A stretch of DNA of 64,000 nucleotides, from positions 1 through 64,000 of the forward strand of contig JAVHVE010000066.1 in the NCBI GenBank assembly GCA_032160705.1, given 5' to 3'. Shown piece by piece: positions 1 through 8,059 of this stretch (position 1 is its first letter; each line of letters begins with the position of its first letter). The position numbers and the translations under genes were made by a program. Source of the stretch: QHXM01 sp032160705 (lineage in GTDB: Bacteria > Acidobacteriota > Blastocatellia > Pyrinomonadales > Pyrinomonadaceae). The notes under the pieces are model-generated. The model did no database searches and was not told the origin of the DNA. It saw nothing but the letters and a program-made list of their open reading frames with translations.

Positions 1-14
1 AAGGCGAGCAAAAA

Positions 15-114
15 GAAGTTGGCAGCAGGCAGTAGGCAGTTGGCAGTAAAGAGCAGGCGTAAGATGCAGCATTGAGCTTTTGCTTTTAACTGCCAACTGC
101 CTACCGCCAACTTT
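15..114. repeat. W1 word-arm hairpin, GGCAGTT family
   Basis: Imperfect inverted repeat. The left arm is tandem GGCAGTT/GGCAGTA-like words and the right arm is their complement (AACTGCC words). The loop flank GGCAGTAAAGAGCAGGC (42-58) is identical to that of the element at 38944-38960. The element ends a few bases before the stop codon of the next minus-strand gene. Confidence 0.85.
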
Positions 115-117
115 TCC

Positions 118-741
118 TCATTGTGCCGAGCGGACAGTAATTTTGACGCGCCGCTTTCTCACGGAAACTTCCAGGGTGCTCCCCAATGGCGCGTTATAAA
201 CCTGATCGTCCACGACGATTTCGAGCGGCAATATGAGGGGCGCGCTTGCGGGAGTTGATGTCTCCGGCGGCGTGTCTACGGCGACAGGCTTCGCAATCTC
301 GCTTGTGCGCGTGAGCAAGTTGTTTGCCACAATGCGCCATGTTCTGGGCGCGCAGGAAAGACGCAAGCCCGGTGCATCGGTTTCCGCCTGCTCACCGGGC
401 GCGAGAGCGTTCAAGGTAAACTGTCCTTCACCGCAGCGCACGCCTCGCTCATCGTAAAAAGTCACGCTGCCGGAAACGTAATTGTAAAAAGACGCGCCGC
501 GATTCTCGATGATGAAGCGCGCATTTTTGACGGGAGCATCAGGCATTCCACTGAGCGTCATTGTCAGAAGTTGCCCCGCAATCGCCGCGCGCCCCAACGA
601 ATCCATCGCTATCGCCTGACTGTCGAGAGCCACGCGCTGTTCCGTTCCAGTCTCCGACGCCATGTTTGCCTGCTGCGCTCGAATATCGAGAGCGCCGCAC
701 GTCAGGAGCGCCAGACACATCAACATGATTTTTATTCTCAC
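118..741 (-). CDS. Secreted hypothetical protein
   Basis: A 207-residue protein with a clear N-terminal signal peptide (hydrophobic residues 5-18, likely cleavage after Ala-Gln near residue 23), so it is probably periplasmic or surface-exposed. Residues about 60-140 form a beta-rich stretch with a GSVTFYDERG motif, reminiscent of FxLYD-type beta-sandwich domains. The tail after a Pro/Thr-rich linker is short, basic and beta-rich. I do not recognise a specific family. The gene is flanked on both sides by W hairpins and is probably transcribed alone or after the upstream larA-like gene on the same strand. The ATG at 741 is followed directly by a typical signal sequence, which supports the start. 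Confidence 0.75.
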   Translation of the reverse strand: MRIKIMLMCLALLTCGALDIRAQQANMASETGTEQRVALDSQAIAMDSLGRAAIAGQLLTMTLSGMPDAPVKNARFIIENRGASFYNYVSGSVTFYDERGVRCGEGQFTLNALAPGEQAETDAPGLRLSCAPRTWRIVANNLLTRTSEIAKPVAVDTPPETSTPASAPLILPLEIVVDDQVYNAPLGSTLEVSVRKRRVKITVRSAQ

Positions 742-763
742 GAAAGTAATCTCCTTCGATTGG

Positions 764-838
764 GGAATGCTGATTTCGGATTGCGGATTGAAGAATAAAA
801 CGGTTGTCTCTTAATCCGCAATCCGAAATCAGCATTCC
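764..838. repeat. W2 word-arm hairpin, GCGGATT family
   Basis: Two perfectly complementary 26-bp arms (764-789 and 813-838) made of GGAATGC, GATTTCGG and ATTGCGGATT words, with a 23-nt loop. The right arm includes the last codons and the stop of the larA-like gene, which ends at 829. Confidence 0.9.
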
Positions 839-2091
839 GCATTTGTAACGGGCAGGAGCGAAGAAGCGCGCGGCATCAGATAACCCTGAGCGCTCTCGTG
901 ACAGCGCGCCAGGGCTTCATCAATTGTCTGCGCCGGACGCATACGCATCTGCCGCACGTCTTCGTCCCGTAGCTTTGAGACGAGATGCACGCGAAATCTC
1001 TCCGCTTTGGCAAACAGCGACCAGGCTGTCTGACCGCTCACTTCGTAAGACCCACGCAAACGCATTTCGAGAGCGCGGGAGTCTGGCGTGTCGAACCACT
1101 TCAGAAAATCCGTGCGCCCGAAACCATCTGCACACTCGGCCAGAAGAATTATGTCGCCCCCATCAAGACACGCGTGCGCGGCCATCTCCAGAGATTTGTG
1201 TGCTTGAATCAGATTGATGTCCCAGGGCGAGCCTCCGCAGCTCGCCACGACGATCTCGCGCTTTTCTTCGATTTTCACAGAATGCTTTTCCAGATATTCA
1301 GCGCATCCCAGACGATGCGCCGCTCGCCAGTCGCCCGCGTAAATGCGAACAGCGCGCCCGCGCTCATCAACGACCGCGTTAATCAGAAACGACGGCGCAA
1401 CTTCAGCCGCGACGCGCTCGCACTCTTCATGAACAGCATTGCCTTCAAGCAGCCCCGTGCCGACACCTCTGCGCCGACCGCCACGCTCAAAATCCATCGC
1501 CAGCATGTGCGTCGCTGCAATCGTTCGGGCGGAAGCCAGCCCCGGACAGATGCTCTTGCGCCCGCCCGTGAATCCGGCGAAGTAATGAAAGCCAATCGCT
1601 CCGGTGAGAATAACGTGGTCATGCTCTTTCAGAGCGTGATTGATTTCGATGGGCGTGCCGCTGTCGGTCGTGCCTAATTGCACCATGCTCGAAGAATCGT
1701 CGGCGTTGTGGTCAAGCGTCTTGATTCTCTGCACGATAAACGGCGTCAGCAGCTCCCGCTTTTCTTCCAACGTCACGGCGCGGTGGATGCCGGTAGCAAA
1801 GATGATATTGATGTCGCCTGGCGAGACGCCCGACTCGATCAGGCGGCGCACAAGAAGATTGACTACTTGCGCGCTCCCCGAAGCGCGGGTCGCATCAGAG
1901 ACAACCACCAGCACGGTTTCGCCCGGCGAGATGATTTCTTCGAGCGGAGGTGAATCAACAGGCGCATCTATCGCCTCCCCAATCTCAACATCCGTCAGCG
2001 GGCGCACCTCACTCGCTTCAGCCTCAAGCACGCGAAAACGCCCCGCATCGTAAGCGAATGGAACAGACTCGCGCCCGTAACCTAAGTTCAT
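829..2091 (-). CDS. larA: LarA-family nickel-pincer racemase (lactate racemase-like)
   Basis: A 420-residue LarA/DUF2088-family protein, near the usual family length. The expected active-site pattern is present in order: VSDATR at 65-69, TGIHR with His103, GFHYFAGFTGGRK with His169 and Lys179 (the Lys that carries the nickel-pincer cofactor in characterised LarA), and THMLAMD with His195. The spacing agrees with lactate racemase, so a 2-hydroxyacid racemase or epimerase is expected; the substrate cannot be told from sequence. The cofactor-making genes larB, larC and larE are not in this window. The last codons and stop lie inside the W2 hairpin, and the ATG at 2091 sits a few bases from the W3 hairpin with no clear Shine-Dalgarno. 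Confidence 0.85.
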   Translation of the reverse strand: MNLGYGRESVPFAYDAGRFRVLEAEASEVRPLTDVEIGEAIDAPVDSPPLEEIISPGETVLVVVSDATRASGSAQVVNLLVRRLIESGVSPGDINIIFATGIHRAVTLEEKRELLTPFIVQRIKTLDHNADDSSSMVQLGTTDSGTPIEINHALKEHDHVILTGAIGFHYFAGFTGGRKSICPGLASARTIAATHMLAMDFERGGRRRGVGTGLLEGNAVHEECERVAAEVAPSFLINAVVDERGRAVRIYAGDWRAAHRLGCAEYLEKHSVKIEEKREIVVASCGGSPWDINLIQAHKSLEMAAHACLDGGDIILLAECADGFGRTDFLKWFDTPDSRALEMRLRGSYEVSGQTAWSLFAKAERFRVHLVSKLRDEDVRQMRMRPAQTIDEALARCHESAQGYLMPRASSLLPVTNAEC

Positions 2092-2095
2092 AAAG

Positions 2096-2224
2096 CCAGA
2101 ATACAGAATTCAGAAGTCAGAAGACAGAATAAAAGAAAATCTGTAACGGTGGTTCTCAGCCTTATCCCTTCTGACTCCTGTATTCTGAATTCTGCTTTTC
2201 GCTGACTACTGAATTCTGCCTTTC
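2096..2224. repeat. W3 word-arm hairpin, CAGAAG family
   Basis: Left arm about 2096-2130 of CAGAATTCAGAAGTCAGAAG-type words; complementary right arm about 2165-2222. On the minus strand the loop holds AGGGATAAGGCTGAGAACC (2151-2169) and GATTTTCTTTT (2131-2141), nearly identical to the loop of the element at 53146-53281. Confidence 0.85.
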
Positions 2225-2225
2225 C

Positions 2226-2468
2226 TCAGACTCCGAAGCGAACGAGCGCGTGTTCGATTGAGTTGAGCGAAATAAAATCGGTCTGTCCCGCAGCGCGCGC
2301 CTCCGCCAGCCAATGACGCAGCTTGCGCGCCTCGTCGAGCGAAGAGATGCGGCATGCGCCTGTCAGGGCAAGCGTGACCAGGCTGTCCGGCGCGCCGTGC
2401 GTCACGAGCGCCGCCTGTAGCGCCGCCTGCTCGCGCAAATCAAGAGTTAAAAGAAGACTGATTTCCAT
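2226..2468 (-). CDS. Small hypothetical protein (80 aa)
   Basis: The open frame continues upstream to 2597, but that extension runs through the W4 hairpin and translates to low-complexity words. The likely start is the ATG at 2466-2468, giving an 80-residue Leu/Ala-rich, probably helical protein that ends IEHALVRFGV. There is no signal peptide, no cysteine pair and no family I recognise. It follows the cation-efflux gene on the same strand, separated by W4, and has no visible Shine-Dalgarno because the hairpin abuts the start. It could be a degraded remnant. Confidence 0.5.
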   Translation of the reverse strand: MEISLLLTLDLREQAALQAALVTHGAPDSLVTLALTGACRISSLDEARKLRHWLAEARAAGQTDFISLNSIEHALVRFGV

Positions 2469-2471
2469 AAG

Positions 2472-2554
2472 TGCAGTTTTCAGTTTTGAGTTTTCAGTTT
2501 TCAGTAAAAGCAAGTTGTCTTTGCTTAAAACTGAAAACTGAGAACTGAAAACTG
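2472..2554. repeat. W4 word-arm hairpin, TTTTCAG family
   Basis: Left arm about 2474-2505 of CAGTTTT/GAGTTTT words and right arm about 2530-2554 of AAAACTG words, with a short loop. It fills the gap between the cation-efflux stop codon (2560) and the start of the 80-residue protein (2468). Confidence 0.85.
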
Positions 2555-2559
2555 TTGAA

Positions 2560-3552
2560 TCATTCTCTCGCCGAGCGGAAGCAGGCCGTGCCTGCATGGC
2601 AGAAGTGGAATGTTTCGTCCTCGAAGTCAGAAGTCTCCATCTGAATCGTCAGGTGATCGACGCCGAAGCGATCCAACAGCTTGGCGCGCAGTTCTTTCAA
2701 AAGCTCTGCCTGCGAGATTGATTCGACATGAATCACGTGCGCGCTCAGAGCCTCGCGCCCCGAAGTGATTGTCCAGACGTGCAGGTCATGAACATCCTCG
2801 ACGCCGTCTGTTTGCAAGATGACATCCTCAACCGCCGCCAGATTGATATGCGCGGGCGTGCCTTCCAGCAAGACGTTGGTTGATTCGCGTATCAAGTGCC
2901 ACGAACTCCAGATGATGAGCAGGCCAATGAGACAACTAAAGAGCGGGTCGGCGGCGTACCACCCATAAATGGACATGAGCGCGCCCGCACAAATTGCGCC
3001 GACCGAGCCGAGCGCATCGCCGATGATGTGCAGCCATGCGCCGCGCACGTTCAAATCATCTTCATGATCGCCATGCAATATCCAGGCGCAGATGAGATTG
3101 ATAACGAGACCGCCCGTGGCAATCAGCATCATCAAGCCGCTTCTGACTACCGGCGGCTCAGCCCAGCGCTGGTAAGCTTCGTAAAAAATCAGAAGTGAAA
3201 TCAGGATGAGTGCGACGCCATTGATTAACGCGGCGAGAATTTCCAGGCGGTAATAGCCGAACGTTTTGCTGGGAGTCGCCGGGCGCGAGCCAAACCACAT
3301 GGCGATCAAGGCGAGCGCCAGCGCCGCAACATCCGTTAGCATGTGCCCCGCATCAGCGAGCAACGCCAGCGAGCCTGTCATCCACCCGCCCACAGCTTCC
3401 GCCAGCATGTAAACAGCGGTCAAGACGAGCACGATGCTCAAGCGACGACGACCGCGCGCAGCACGGCTATGCGAATGAGAATGCCGCGCGCCACCGTCGT
3501 GCCGGTGCAATAGCTCATGCTCGCCGCTACTTCTTACTGTGGTTGCCGCCAT
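2560..3552 (-). CDS. Cation diffusion facilitator, CzcD/ZnT-like metal efflux
   Basis: A 330-residue CDF-family protein. It has a His-rich cytoplasmic N-terminus (HDGGARHSHSHS), six hydrophobic segments between about residues 38 and 215, and the paired metal-site motifs HMLTD (TM2) and HIIGD (TM5) typical of Zn/Co/Cd proton antiporters. A cytoplasmic C-terminal domain follows (residues about 220-310). The final segment has two Cys and one His (FCHAGTACF), possibly an extra metal site. It begins 18 bp after the stop of the upstream PLP enzyme on the same strand, so the two are likely cotranscribed. Zn2+ efflux at the inner membrane is the best guess; metal specificity is not resolved. Confidence 0.9.
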   Translation of the reverse strand: MAATTVRSSGEHELLHRHDGGARHSHSHSRAARGRRRLSIVLVLTAVYMLAEAVGGWMTGSLALLADAGHMLTDVAALALALIAMWFGSRPATPSKTFGYYRLEILAALINGVALILISLLIFYEAYQRWAEPPVVRSGLMMLIATGGLVINLICAWILHGDHEDDLNVRGAWLHIIGDALGSVGAICAGALMSIYGWYAADPLFSCLIGLLIIWSSWHLIRESTNVLLEGTPAHINLAAVEDVILQTDGVEDVHDLHVWTITSGREALSAHVIHVESISQAELLKELRAKLLDRFGVDHLTIQMETSDFEDETFHFCHAGTACFRSARE

Positions 3553-3570
3553 AAAATCAAAGGATGAGGA

Positions 3571-4782
3571 TTAAGATTTGCTCTTCTCTAACGCCTGCTC
3601 GATGTCTGCAATGATGTCGGAGGCTTCTTCGATGCCGACGGCGAAGCGAATTGTCGCAGCCGACACGCCTGCCGACATTTGCTGCTCGGCGGAGAAACCG
3701 TAGTGCGAAGAGTAGAGCGGATAGCTGACCATCGTCTCCACTCCGCCCAGGCTCGGCGCACATTTGACCAGCTTGAGCGCGTCGAAGAAACGTTCGGCTT
3801 CCCGTTCGCCGCCCCTGAGATCAATCGCGACGACCCCGCCGCCGAAGCCGTTCATTTGCCGATTCGCGAGTTTGTAATCCGGGTTATCTTCCAGACCCGG
3901 ATAGTAAACGCGCGCGACCATTTTATTCTGCTCAAGAGCGCGCGCCAACTTCAAGGCATTCTCGCAAGCTGCGCGCACTCTCATCGCAAGAGTTTTGAGC
4001 CCGCGACCTAAAAGATACGCCGCCGACGGATCAAGCGTTGCGCCGATACGCAGAGCCACGTGGCGCACTCGCTTGATGTAATCTTCCGCTCCCGTCACCA
4101 CGCCCGCCGTTAAATCCGAATGCCCGCCAAAATATTTCGTCGCGCTGTGCATCACGGCGTCAATGCCAGAGGAGAGCGGACGCTGCAAAATCGGCGTGGC
4201 AAAAGTGCTGTCAATGATGGAAAAGACCCGCGCACGGCGTGCGGCTTGCGCCACCATCTCAAGGTCAACGAGGCGATTAATGGGATTGGCCGGAGATTCA
4301 AACCAGAAGACGCGCGTGCGCTCACTGCGAAGTTCCGGCAGGCGTGCAATCTCGCCGATGCTGATGAAGCGTGCGTTGATCTGAAAACGACTGAGAACTT
4401 CTGTCAGGATTTTGACCGTGCCGCCGTAGATGGAATCGCAGGCAATCACCTCGTCGCCCGCTTCGCACAGCGCCGCGAGCGCGCAGAAGGTGGCGGCTGA
4501 CCCCGATGAAGTGACGACCGCGCTCTCGCCCCCTTCAAGCTCGGCGATCTTTCGTTCGACTTCCGCCACGGTCGGGTTGCCGTAGCGTGAATAGAAATAG
4601 GCTTCCCCCAGCTCGCCGCGAGCGTAGCGGCGCATCTCGTCAAAAGTCTGGAAACCGTAAGTTGATGAATGAAAAACCGGCGAGACGACCGCGCCGAAGG
4701 GTTGTTGTGGGTGCTCGCCCCCGTGTACGGCGATGGTGGCAGGCGCGTGAACGTCGTTTTTACTGCGTTCGTCTGAAGCCAT
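3571..4782 (-). CDS. Cys/Met-metabolism PLP enzyme (cystathionine gamma-synthase/lyase family)
   Basis: Fold-type I PLP enzyme of the trans-sulfuration family. Motifs in order: SRYGNPT, SSGSAATFCAL, WFESPANP, IDSTFATP, and the PLP-lysine segment SATKYFGGHSD (Lys about 216). The frame is open to 4806, but the ATG at 4782 has a good ribosome-binding site (AAGGAGAG about 9 bp upstream), giving 403 residues. Family members make or split cystathionine, or release methanethiol from methionine (methionine gamma-lyase); sequence alone does not decide. It lies downstream of the TIGR03790 gene with about 110 bp between, and upstream of the CDF transporter with 18 bp between. I saw no SAM riboswitch in the leader. 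Confidence 0.88.
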   Translation of the reverse strand: MASDERSKNDVHAPATIAVHGGEHPQQPFGAVVSPVFHSSTYGFQTFDEMRRYARGELGEAYFYSRYGNPTVAEVERKIAELEGGESAVVTSSGSAATFCALAALCEAGDEVIACDSIYGGTVKILTEVLSRFQINARFISIGEIARLPELRSERTRVFWFESPANPINRLVDLEMVAQAARRARVFSIIDSTFATPILQRPLSSGIDAVMHSATKYFGGHSDLTAGVVTGAEDYIKRVRHVALRIGATLDPSAAYLLGRGLKTLAMRVRAACENALKLARALEQNKMVARVYYPGLEDNPDYKLANRQMNGFGGGVVAIDLRGGEREAERFFDALKLVKCAPSLGGVETMVSYPLYSSHYGFSAEQQMSAGVSAATIRFAVGIEEASDIIADIEQALEKSKS

Positions 4783-4892
4783 CTGGAACTCTCCTTTGGC
4801 GGGCACAGGCCAGTTGTGGCTTCTAAGATTAGCAGATTACAGAAGCGCCTGACAGTCGAATCCGTGCCCGTTCGACCGAAGAGAAATAAAGG

Positions 4893-7049
4893 CTATGGCT
4901 TGATTCGGATCAGAACTTTATTGCTGCTCATGCCGCGCAGGTTGATGCTCACCCACACATCTCCGGCATTTGCAATCCCGCCGGGCAGTTTGACGATGAC
5001 CTGCGAGAGCCGGTCCAGAAGCGGAACTTTTCCGACATACTCCACCGCGAGTGGGTAACTGTGCTGCGCGGAATCTTCTGCTTGAGCCGTCACGACCGAT
5101 GAATTTTCACCTGCCTGTAGCTCCAGATTGAGGGCGAAAAGCATAACGCGACTCTGATGGTCCGGGCTGAAGTTTTGCTGCGTGAGCGCCGAGAAGGGAT
5201 CACGCATCCACGTTACGGAATCCAGCGCAATAGCCCTATTTGAATTCTCCTCGGTCAGCAAAACGAGAGGATTCGCAGGCGTTGATGCAGGCCGGACTAT
5301 GATGTCCACTGTGTCCGAGGTGCTTGTCCTGCCTGCGCTGTCTGTGGCGCTGGCCATCAGCGTGTAGTTGCCCGCTGCGACATTGTTCCAGGTGATACTG
5401 TACGGACTTACGCTGTCTGTGCCGATCAGCGTAGCCCCGACGTAGAAATCCACGCGATTAACCTGGCCATCCCAATCGTAAGCATCCGCGCTGACAGTGA
5501 TGTTGGCTGGCGCTGTGAATGTCTCATCATCAACCGGACTCGTCAGGTAAACCTCTGGTGCGCTGTTAGGCCAGATTATCAGTGTATTCGAGATTGTGCC
5601 TCCGGGATAAGAGGCCGTGATTTTAGCGAGCAGTTCACTGCTCACCGGTTTGGTGCTGATAGTAAATGAGGCTGAGCTTGCTCCTGCCGGAACTGTGATA
5701 CTTGCAGGGACGGTCGCAATCGCGGTGTTGTTGCTCGTCAGCGTAACAGTCGCGCCGCCCGTCGCAGCCGGAACGGGCAGAGTCAAAGTTGCAAGGGAAG
5801 GCCCTCCGCCGCCAACGCCCATCGGATTGAGCGCGAGCGAGAGTTGCGCGGTGTTCGGAGAATTGAAGGGAGCAACGCCGCCTGGGAATGGGCGATAGAG
5901 CGGGTCGCCAATGTTGACGATCATCCACTTGAGGTACTCCGTATTCCTGAGCAGCGCATCCCCGACATTCGCTCCTTCAAAGAGGTTGCGGAAAACTCCG
6001 TCCGAATGCGCGACGCCGTCCAGATATGGCTCCTCAATCGCCCCGCTCGTGACTGTGATTCCTTTGATGACTGCGTTGGCAGACCAGTTTGTGCCGCCGC
6101 GCAGGTCATAGGCTGAAAGGCTATCGGTGTGAAGCCCTATCGCCCCGGGCTTCCAGGTGAAAGCGTCATTGTAATGATCCAGGCTATACCAGCCCGCGTA
6201 AAGCGCCGCATCATCGCAACGAAGCGGCGCAGGCTGACTGCCGAACTCTGCATAGTGAAAGTCTTCTGTGACCGCGAAGCCTGCTGCTCGCGCAACTTCC
6301 GCGCTCCGGTGTATGTCCCACTCGCCTGAGCCGTAGACGTAATCATCAAATCCGTCTATCTCGCCGCGAATATCAAAACACCCGCGCCCCGAAAGACCGC
6401 TTGCTTCGGCCAGCATTGCCTTGTCAACCAGCCCCTTCGCCAGGTCAACGCTGGGCGCATCAAGTCGCCAGACCGAATAGAGATGTTGAGAGCTGGGCTG
6501 CTGGCGGTAGGCAGCCAGAGAGATGAACGGTTGATAGACATTCCCCTGACTCTGCGCTTCTGCAAAGTAAGCGTGTCGCCCGCTCCTATTACTGCCCGAA
6601 GAATATTCGTCCCAGATATCTGCGATCTGTTGGTCAAGCGACCTGGCTGGAGAGCCTACTTTGTAAGGAGTCTGGTAGGTGAAAACGATGTAGAGTATCT
6701 TGTCCCGGCCAACTGAATTGAGGCAATTCTTAATCGGCGTCTTGATGGCGGAGGCGAAGACGTTCCAGTCGCTGATGTAAGTCGTCTCGGCGGAGTTGAT
6801 GGCGCATTTGTTGCCCGCCGGAATCCCGCGCTTCGCCATGTAATAATCGGCGACTTCGAGAGACTGAGGCACGCTCTGGTTATAGACGACCAGCACTCTC
6901 TCGTTGAGCGGGAGGCTCTGGGCAACGAGCGTTGTCGAAGAAGCTGAAGAGAGACCCAGCGAGGCGACCCACAAGACCAAACCCGCGAACACGCACCACA
7001 GGCCGAACAATTCTCTAGTGCTGAGCTTTGAACTCTGCCTGCGACCCAT
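4893..7049 (-). CDS. TIGR03790-family exported protein with Ig-like and C-terminal surface domains
   Basis: A 718-residue exported protein. The N-terminal basic stretch and hydrophobic segment (about 15-38) form a signal peptide or anchor. Residues about 45-410 match the TIGR03790 pattern (VLVVYNQSVPQSLEVADYY, GRDKILYIVFTYQTPYKV). Next come a repeat-type beta domain (about 415-500), a bacterial Ig-like domain starting at NSAPEVYLTSPVDDETF (about 500-590), and a C-terminal beta domain whose motif (VKLPGGIANAGDVWVSI, then SNKVLIRI) resembles the Solibacter-type TIGR03437 surface domain. A cell-surface role is inferred; no enzymatic residues are recognised. It is first in a run of minus-strand genes (PLP enzyme, then cation efflux). 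Confidence 0.82.
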   Translation of the reverse strand: MGRRQSSKLSTRELFGLWCVFAGLVLWVASLGLSSASSTTLVAQSLPLNERVLVVYNQSVPQSLEVADYYMAKRGIPAGNKCAINSAETTYISDWNVFASAIKTPIKNCLNSVGRDKILYIVFTYQTPYKVGSPARSLDQQIADIWDEYSSGSNRSGRHAYFAEAQSQGNVYQPFISLAAYRQQPSSQHLYSVWRLDAPSVDLAKGLVDKAMLAEASGLSGRGCFDIRGEIDGFDDYVYGSGEWDIHRSAEVARAAGFAVTEDFHYAEFGSQPAPLRCDDAALYAGWYSLDHYNDAFTWKPGAIGLHTDSLSAYDLRGGTNWSANAVIKGITVTSGAIEEPYLDGVAHSDGVFRNLFEGANVGDALLRNTEYLKWMIVNIGDPLYRPFPGGVAPFNSPNTAQLSLALNPMGVGGGGPSLATLTLPVPAATGGATVTLTSNNTAIATVPASITVPAGASSASFTISTKPVSSELLAKITASYPGGTISNTLIIWPNSAPEVYLTSPVDDETFTAPANITVSADAYDWDGQVNRVDFYVGATLIGTDSVSPYSITWNNVAAGNYTLMASATDSAGRTSTSDTVDIIVRPASTPANPLVLLTEENSNRAIALDSVTWMRDPFSALTQQNFSPDHQSRVMLFALNLELQAGENSSVVTAQAEDSAQHSYPLAVEYVGKVPLLDRLSQVIVKLPGGIANAGDVWVSINLRGMSSNKVLIRIKP

Positions 7050-7078
7050 GTTGACTTCCCCACAGCAAAGCGAAGTTC

Positions 7079-7098
7079 CCCCTGAAGGTCTTCAGGGG
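7079..7098. other. Short stem-loop upstream of the TIGR03790 gene
   Basis: CCCCTGAAG and CTTCAGGGG form a 9-bp stem with a 2-nt loop. It lies in the 140-bp gap between the TIGR03790 gene start (7049) and the end of the zinc-ribbon gene (7190). It is not followed by a T-run in either direction, so it is more likely a regulatory or processing structure than an intrinsic terminator. Confidence 0.4.
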
Positions 7099-7189
7099 AT
7101 TATCCTGATGTACTCACCCGATGAAGGTGAAGGTAGGACGGCTGCGCTTGCTGTGTCAACCAAACCCGATGGCTATAGATTCGTCGAGT

Positions 7190-7981
7190 CTAAATCTCGG
7201 CGATGTTGAGCGCGGCGTTGAAGTCTCGATAAAGGTCGTTGAAATCGCGGAGCGTGCGTTCGAGCACTTTCGGCAGTTTTTCTACGTCTGCGATGTTGAC
7301 CACCAGATTGACGTTGTGCACAAAGGCCGCGTGGCTGTCCAGCGTGCGAACTGTCGGAGAGAGCTGAACGAAGAGGAGGCGACGGCGCTTGGCCGGGCGA
7401 AGAACATTGATCTCGCTCGTGACGAAAGCTGCGCCCTGCTCTACCTGGTCGAACTCCGGCTCAAGGATAACCACGTCCATTTGCTCTTCGCGCATCCGCT
7501 CAATGGCCTGCGAGGTGTCTTCGGCGATGTAGACCTGATAATTATCATCAACCAGTGCCCGCCCGATTGTCTCGCGGCGTGGAGATGTCACGCAGACCAG
7601 CGCGCGCCGGCGCTCCCATTTTAAGCGCGCGGCTATCGGCTGCTTTTTGGAAACAGGCGTGCCCTGCTGCAACAACTCGGCCAGCAGGCGAGCCAGCTCG
7701 TTCGACGCGTCGGGAGATGAACCGTCATAAGCCTGGACTTCGTCGTCTTCCGCAGCCTTCTCAGACTTGAAAGCGGGCGCAGCCATTGGCGGACTAAAGC
7801 GTCGGCTTTCGAGAGCGGGCGTCTCGCCGAGCGAGAGCGCGCCCTGTCCATTTGAATTGGCGGGTGGTTGCGCTTGAACGATGCTCTGACACTTCGGACA
7901 GCGCAGGGTGAAGGAGCGGGTCGGGACTTTTGAATCGTCCAGTTGCAGGCGCGTCGTGCATTGAGAACAGACAACAATCAT
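7190..7981 (-). CDS. MJ0042-type zinc-ribbon protein with degenerate receiver-like domain
   Basis: A 263-residue cytoplasmic protein. The N-terminus is an MJ0042-type zinc ribbon (CSQC at 5-8 and CPKC at about 29-32). A linker follows, then a C-terminal alpha/beta domain (about 120-250) that resembles a response-regulator receiver (VCVTSP, YIAEDTSQAIERM, DVVILEPEFDQVE). The usual phospho-acceptor position is not a clean Asp-containing site, so it may be a pseudo-receiver. It lies about 80 bp downstream of pilT on the same strand. A link to pilus or motility regulation is an inference from position only. Confidence 0.75.
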   Translation of the reverse strand: MIVVCSQCTTRLQLDDSKVPTRSFTLRCPKCQSIVQAQPPANSNGQGALSLGETPALESRRFSPPMAAPAFKSEKAAEDDEVQAYDGSSPDASNELARLLAELLQQGTPVSKKQPIAARLKWERRRALVCVTSPRRETIGRALVDDNYQVYIAEDTSQAIERMREEQMDVVILEPEFDQVEQGAAFVTSEINVLRPAKRRRLLFVQLSPTVRTLDSHAAFVHNVNLVVNIADVEKLPKVLERTLRDFNDLYRDFNAALNIAEI

Positions 7982-8059
7982 TGTTTTTGGTCGCTACTTC
8001 AGGGTTAATTAAATGGCCGTCAACAAAATTCGTCGGGCGTGACTAAAGATTCATCAACC

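Noticed and set aside
985..1677. A 230-codon plus-strand frame antisense to the larA-like gene
   Set aside because: Arg/Ala-rich shadow with no motif; the opposite strand carries the LarA active-site pattern.
4783..4892. SAM riboswitch before the Cys/Met PLP enzyme
   Set aside because: The 110-bp gap has no four-way-junction-like pattern and lies right after another gene.
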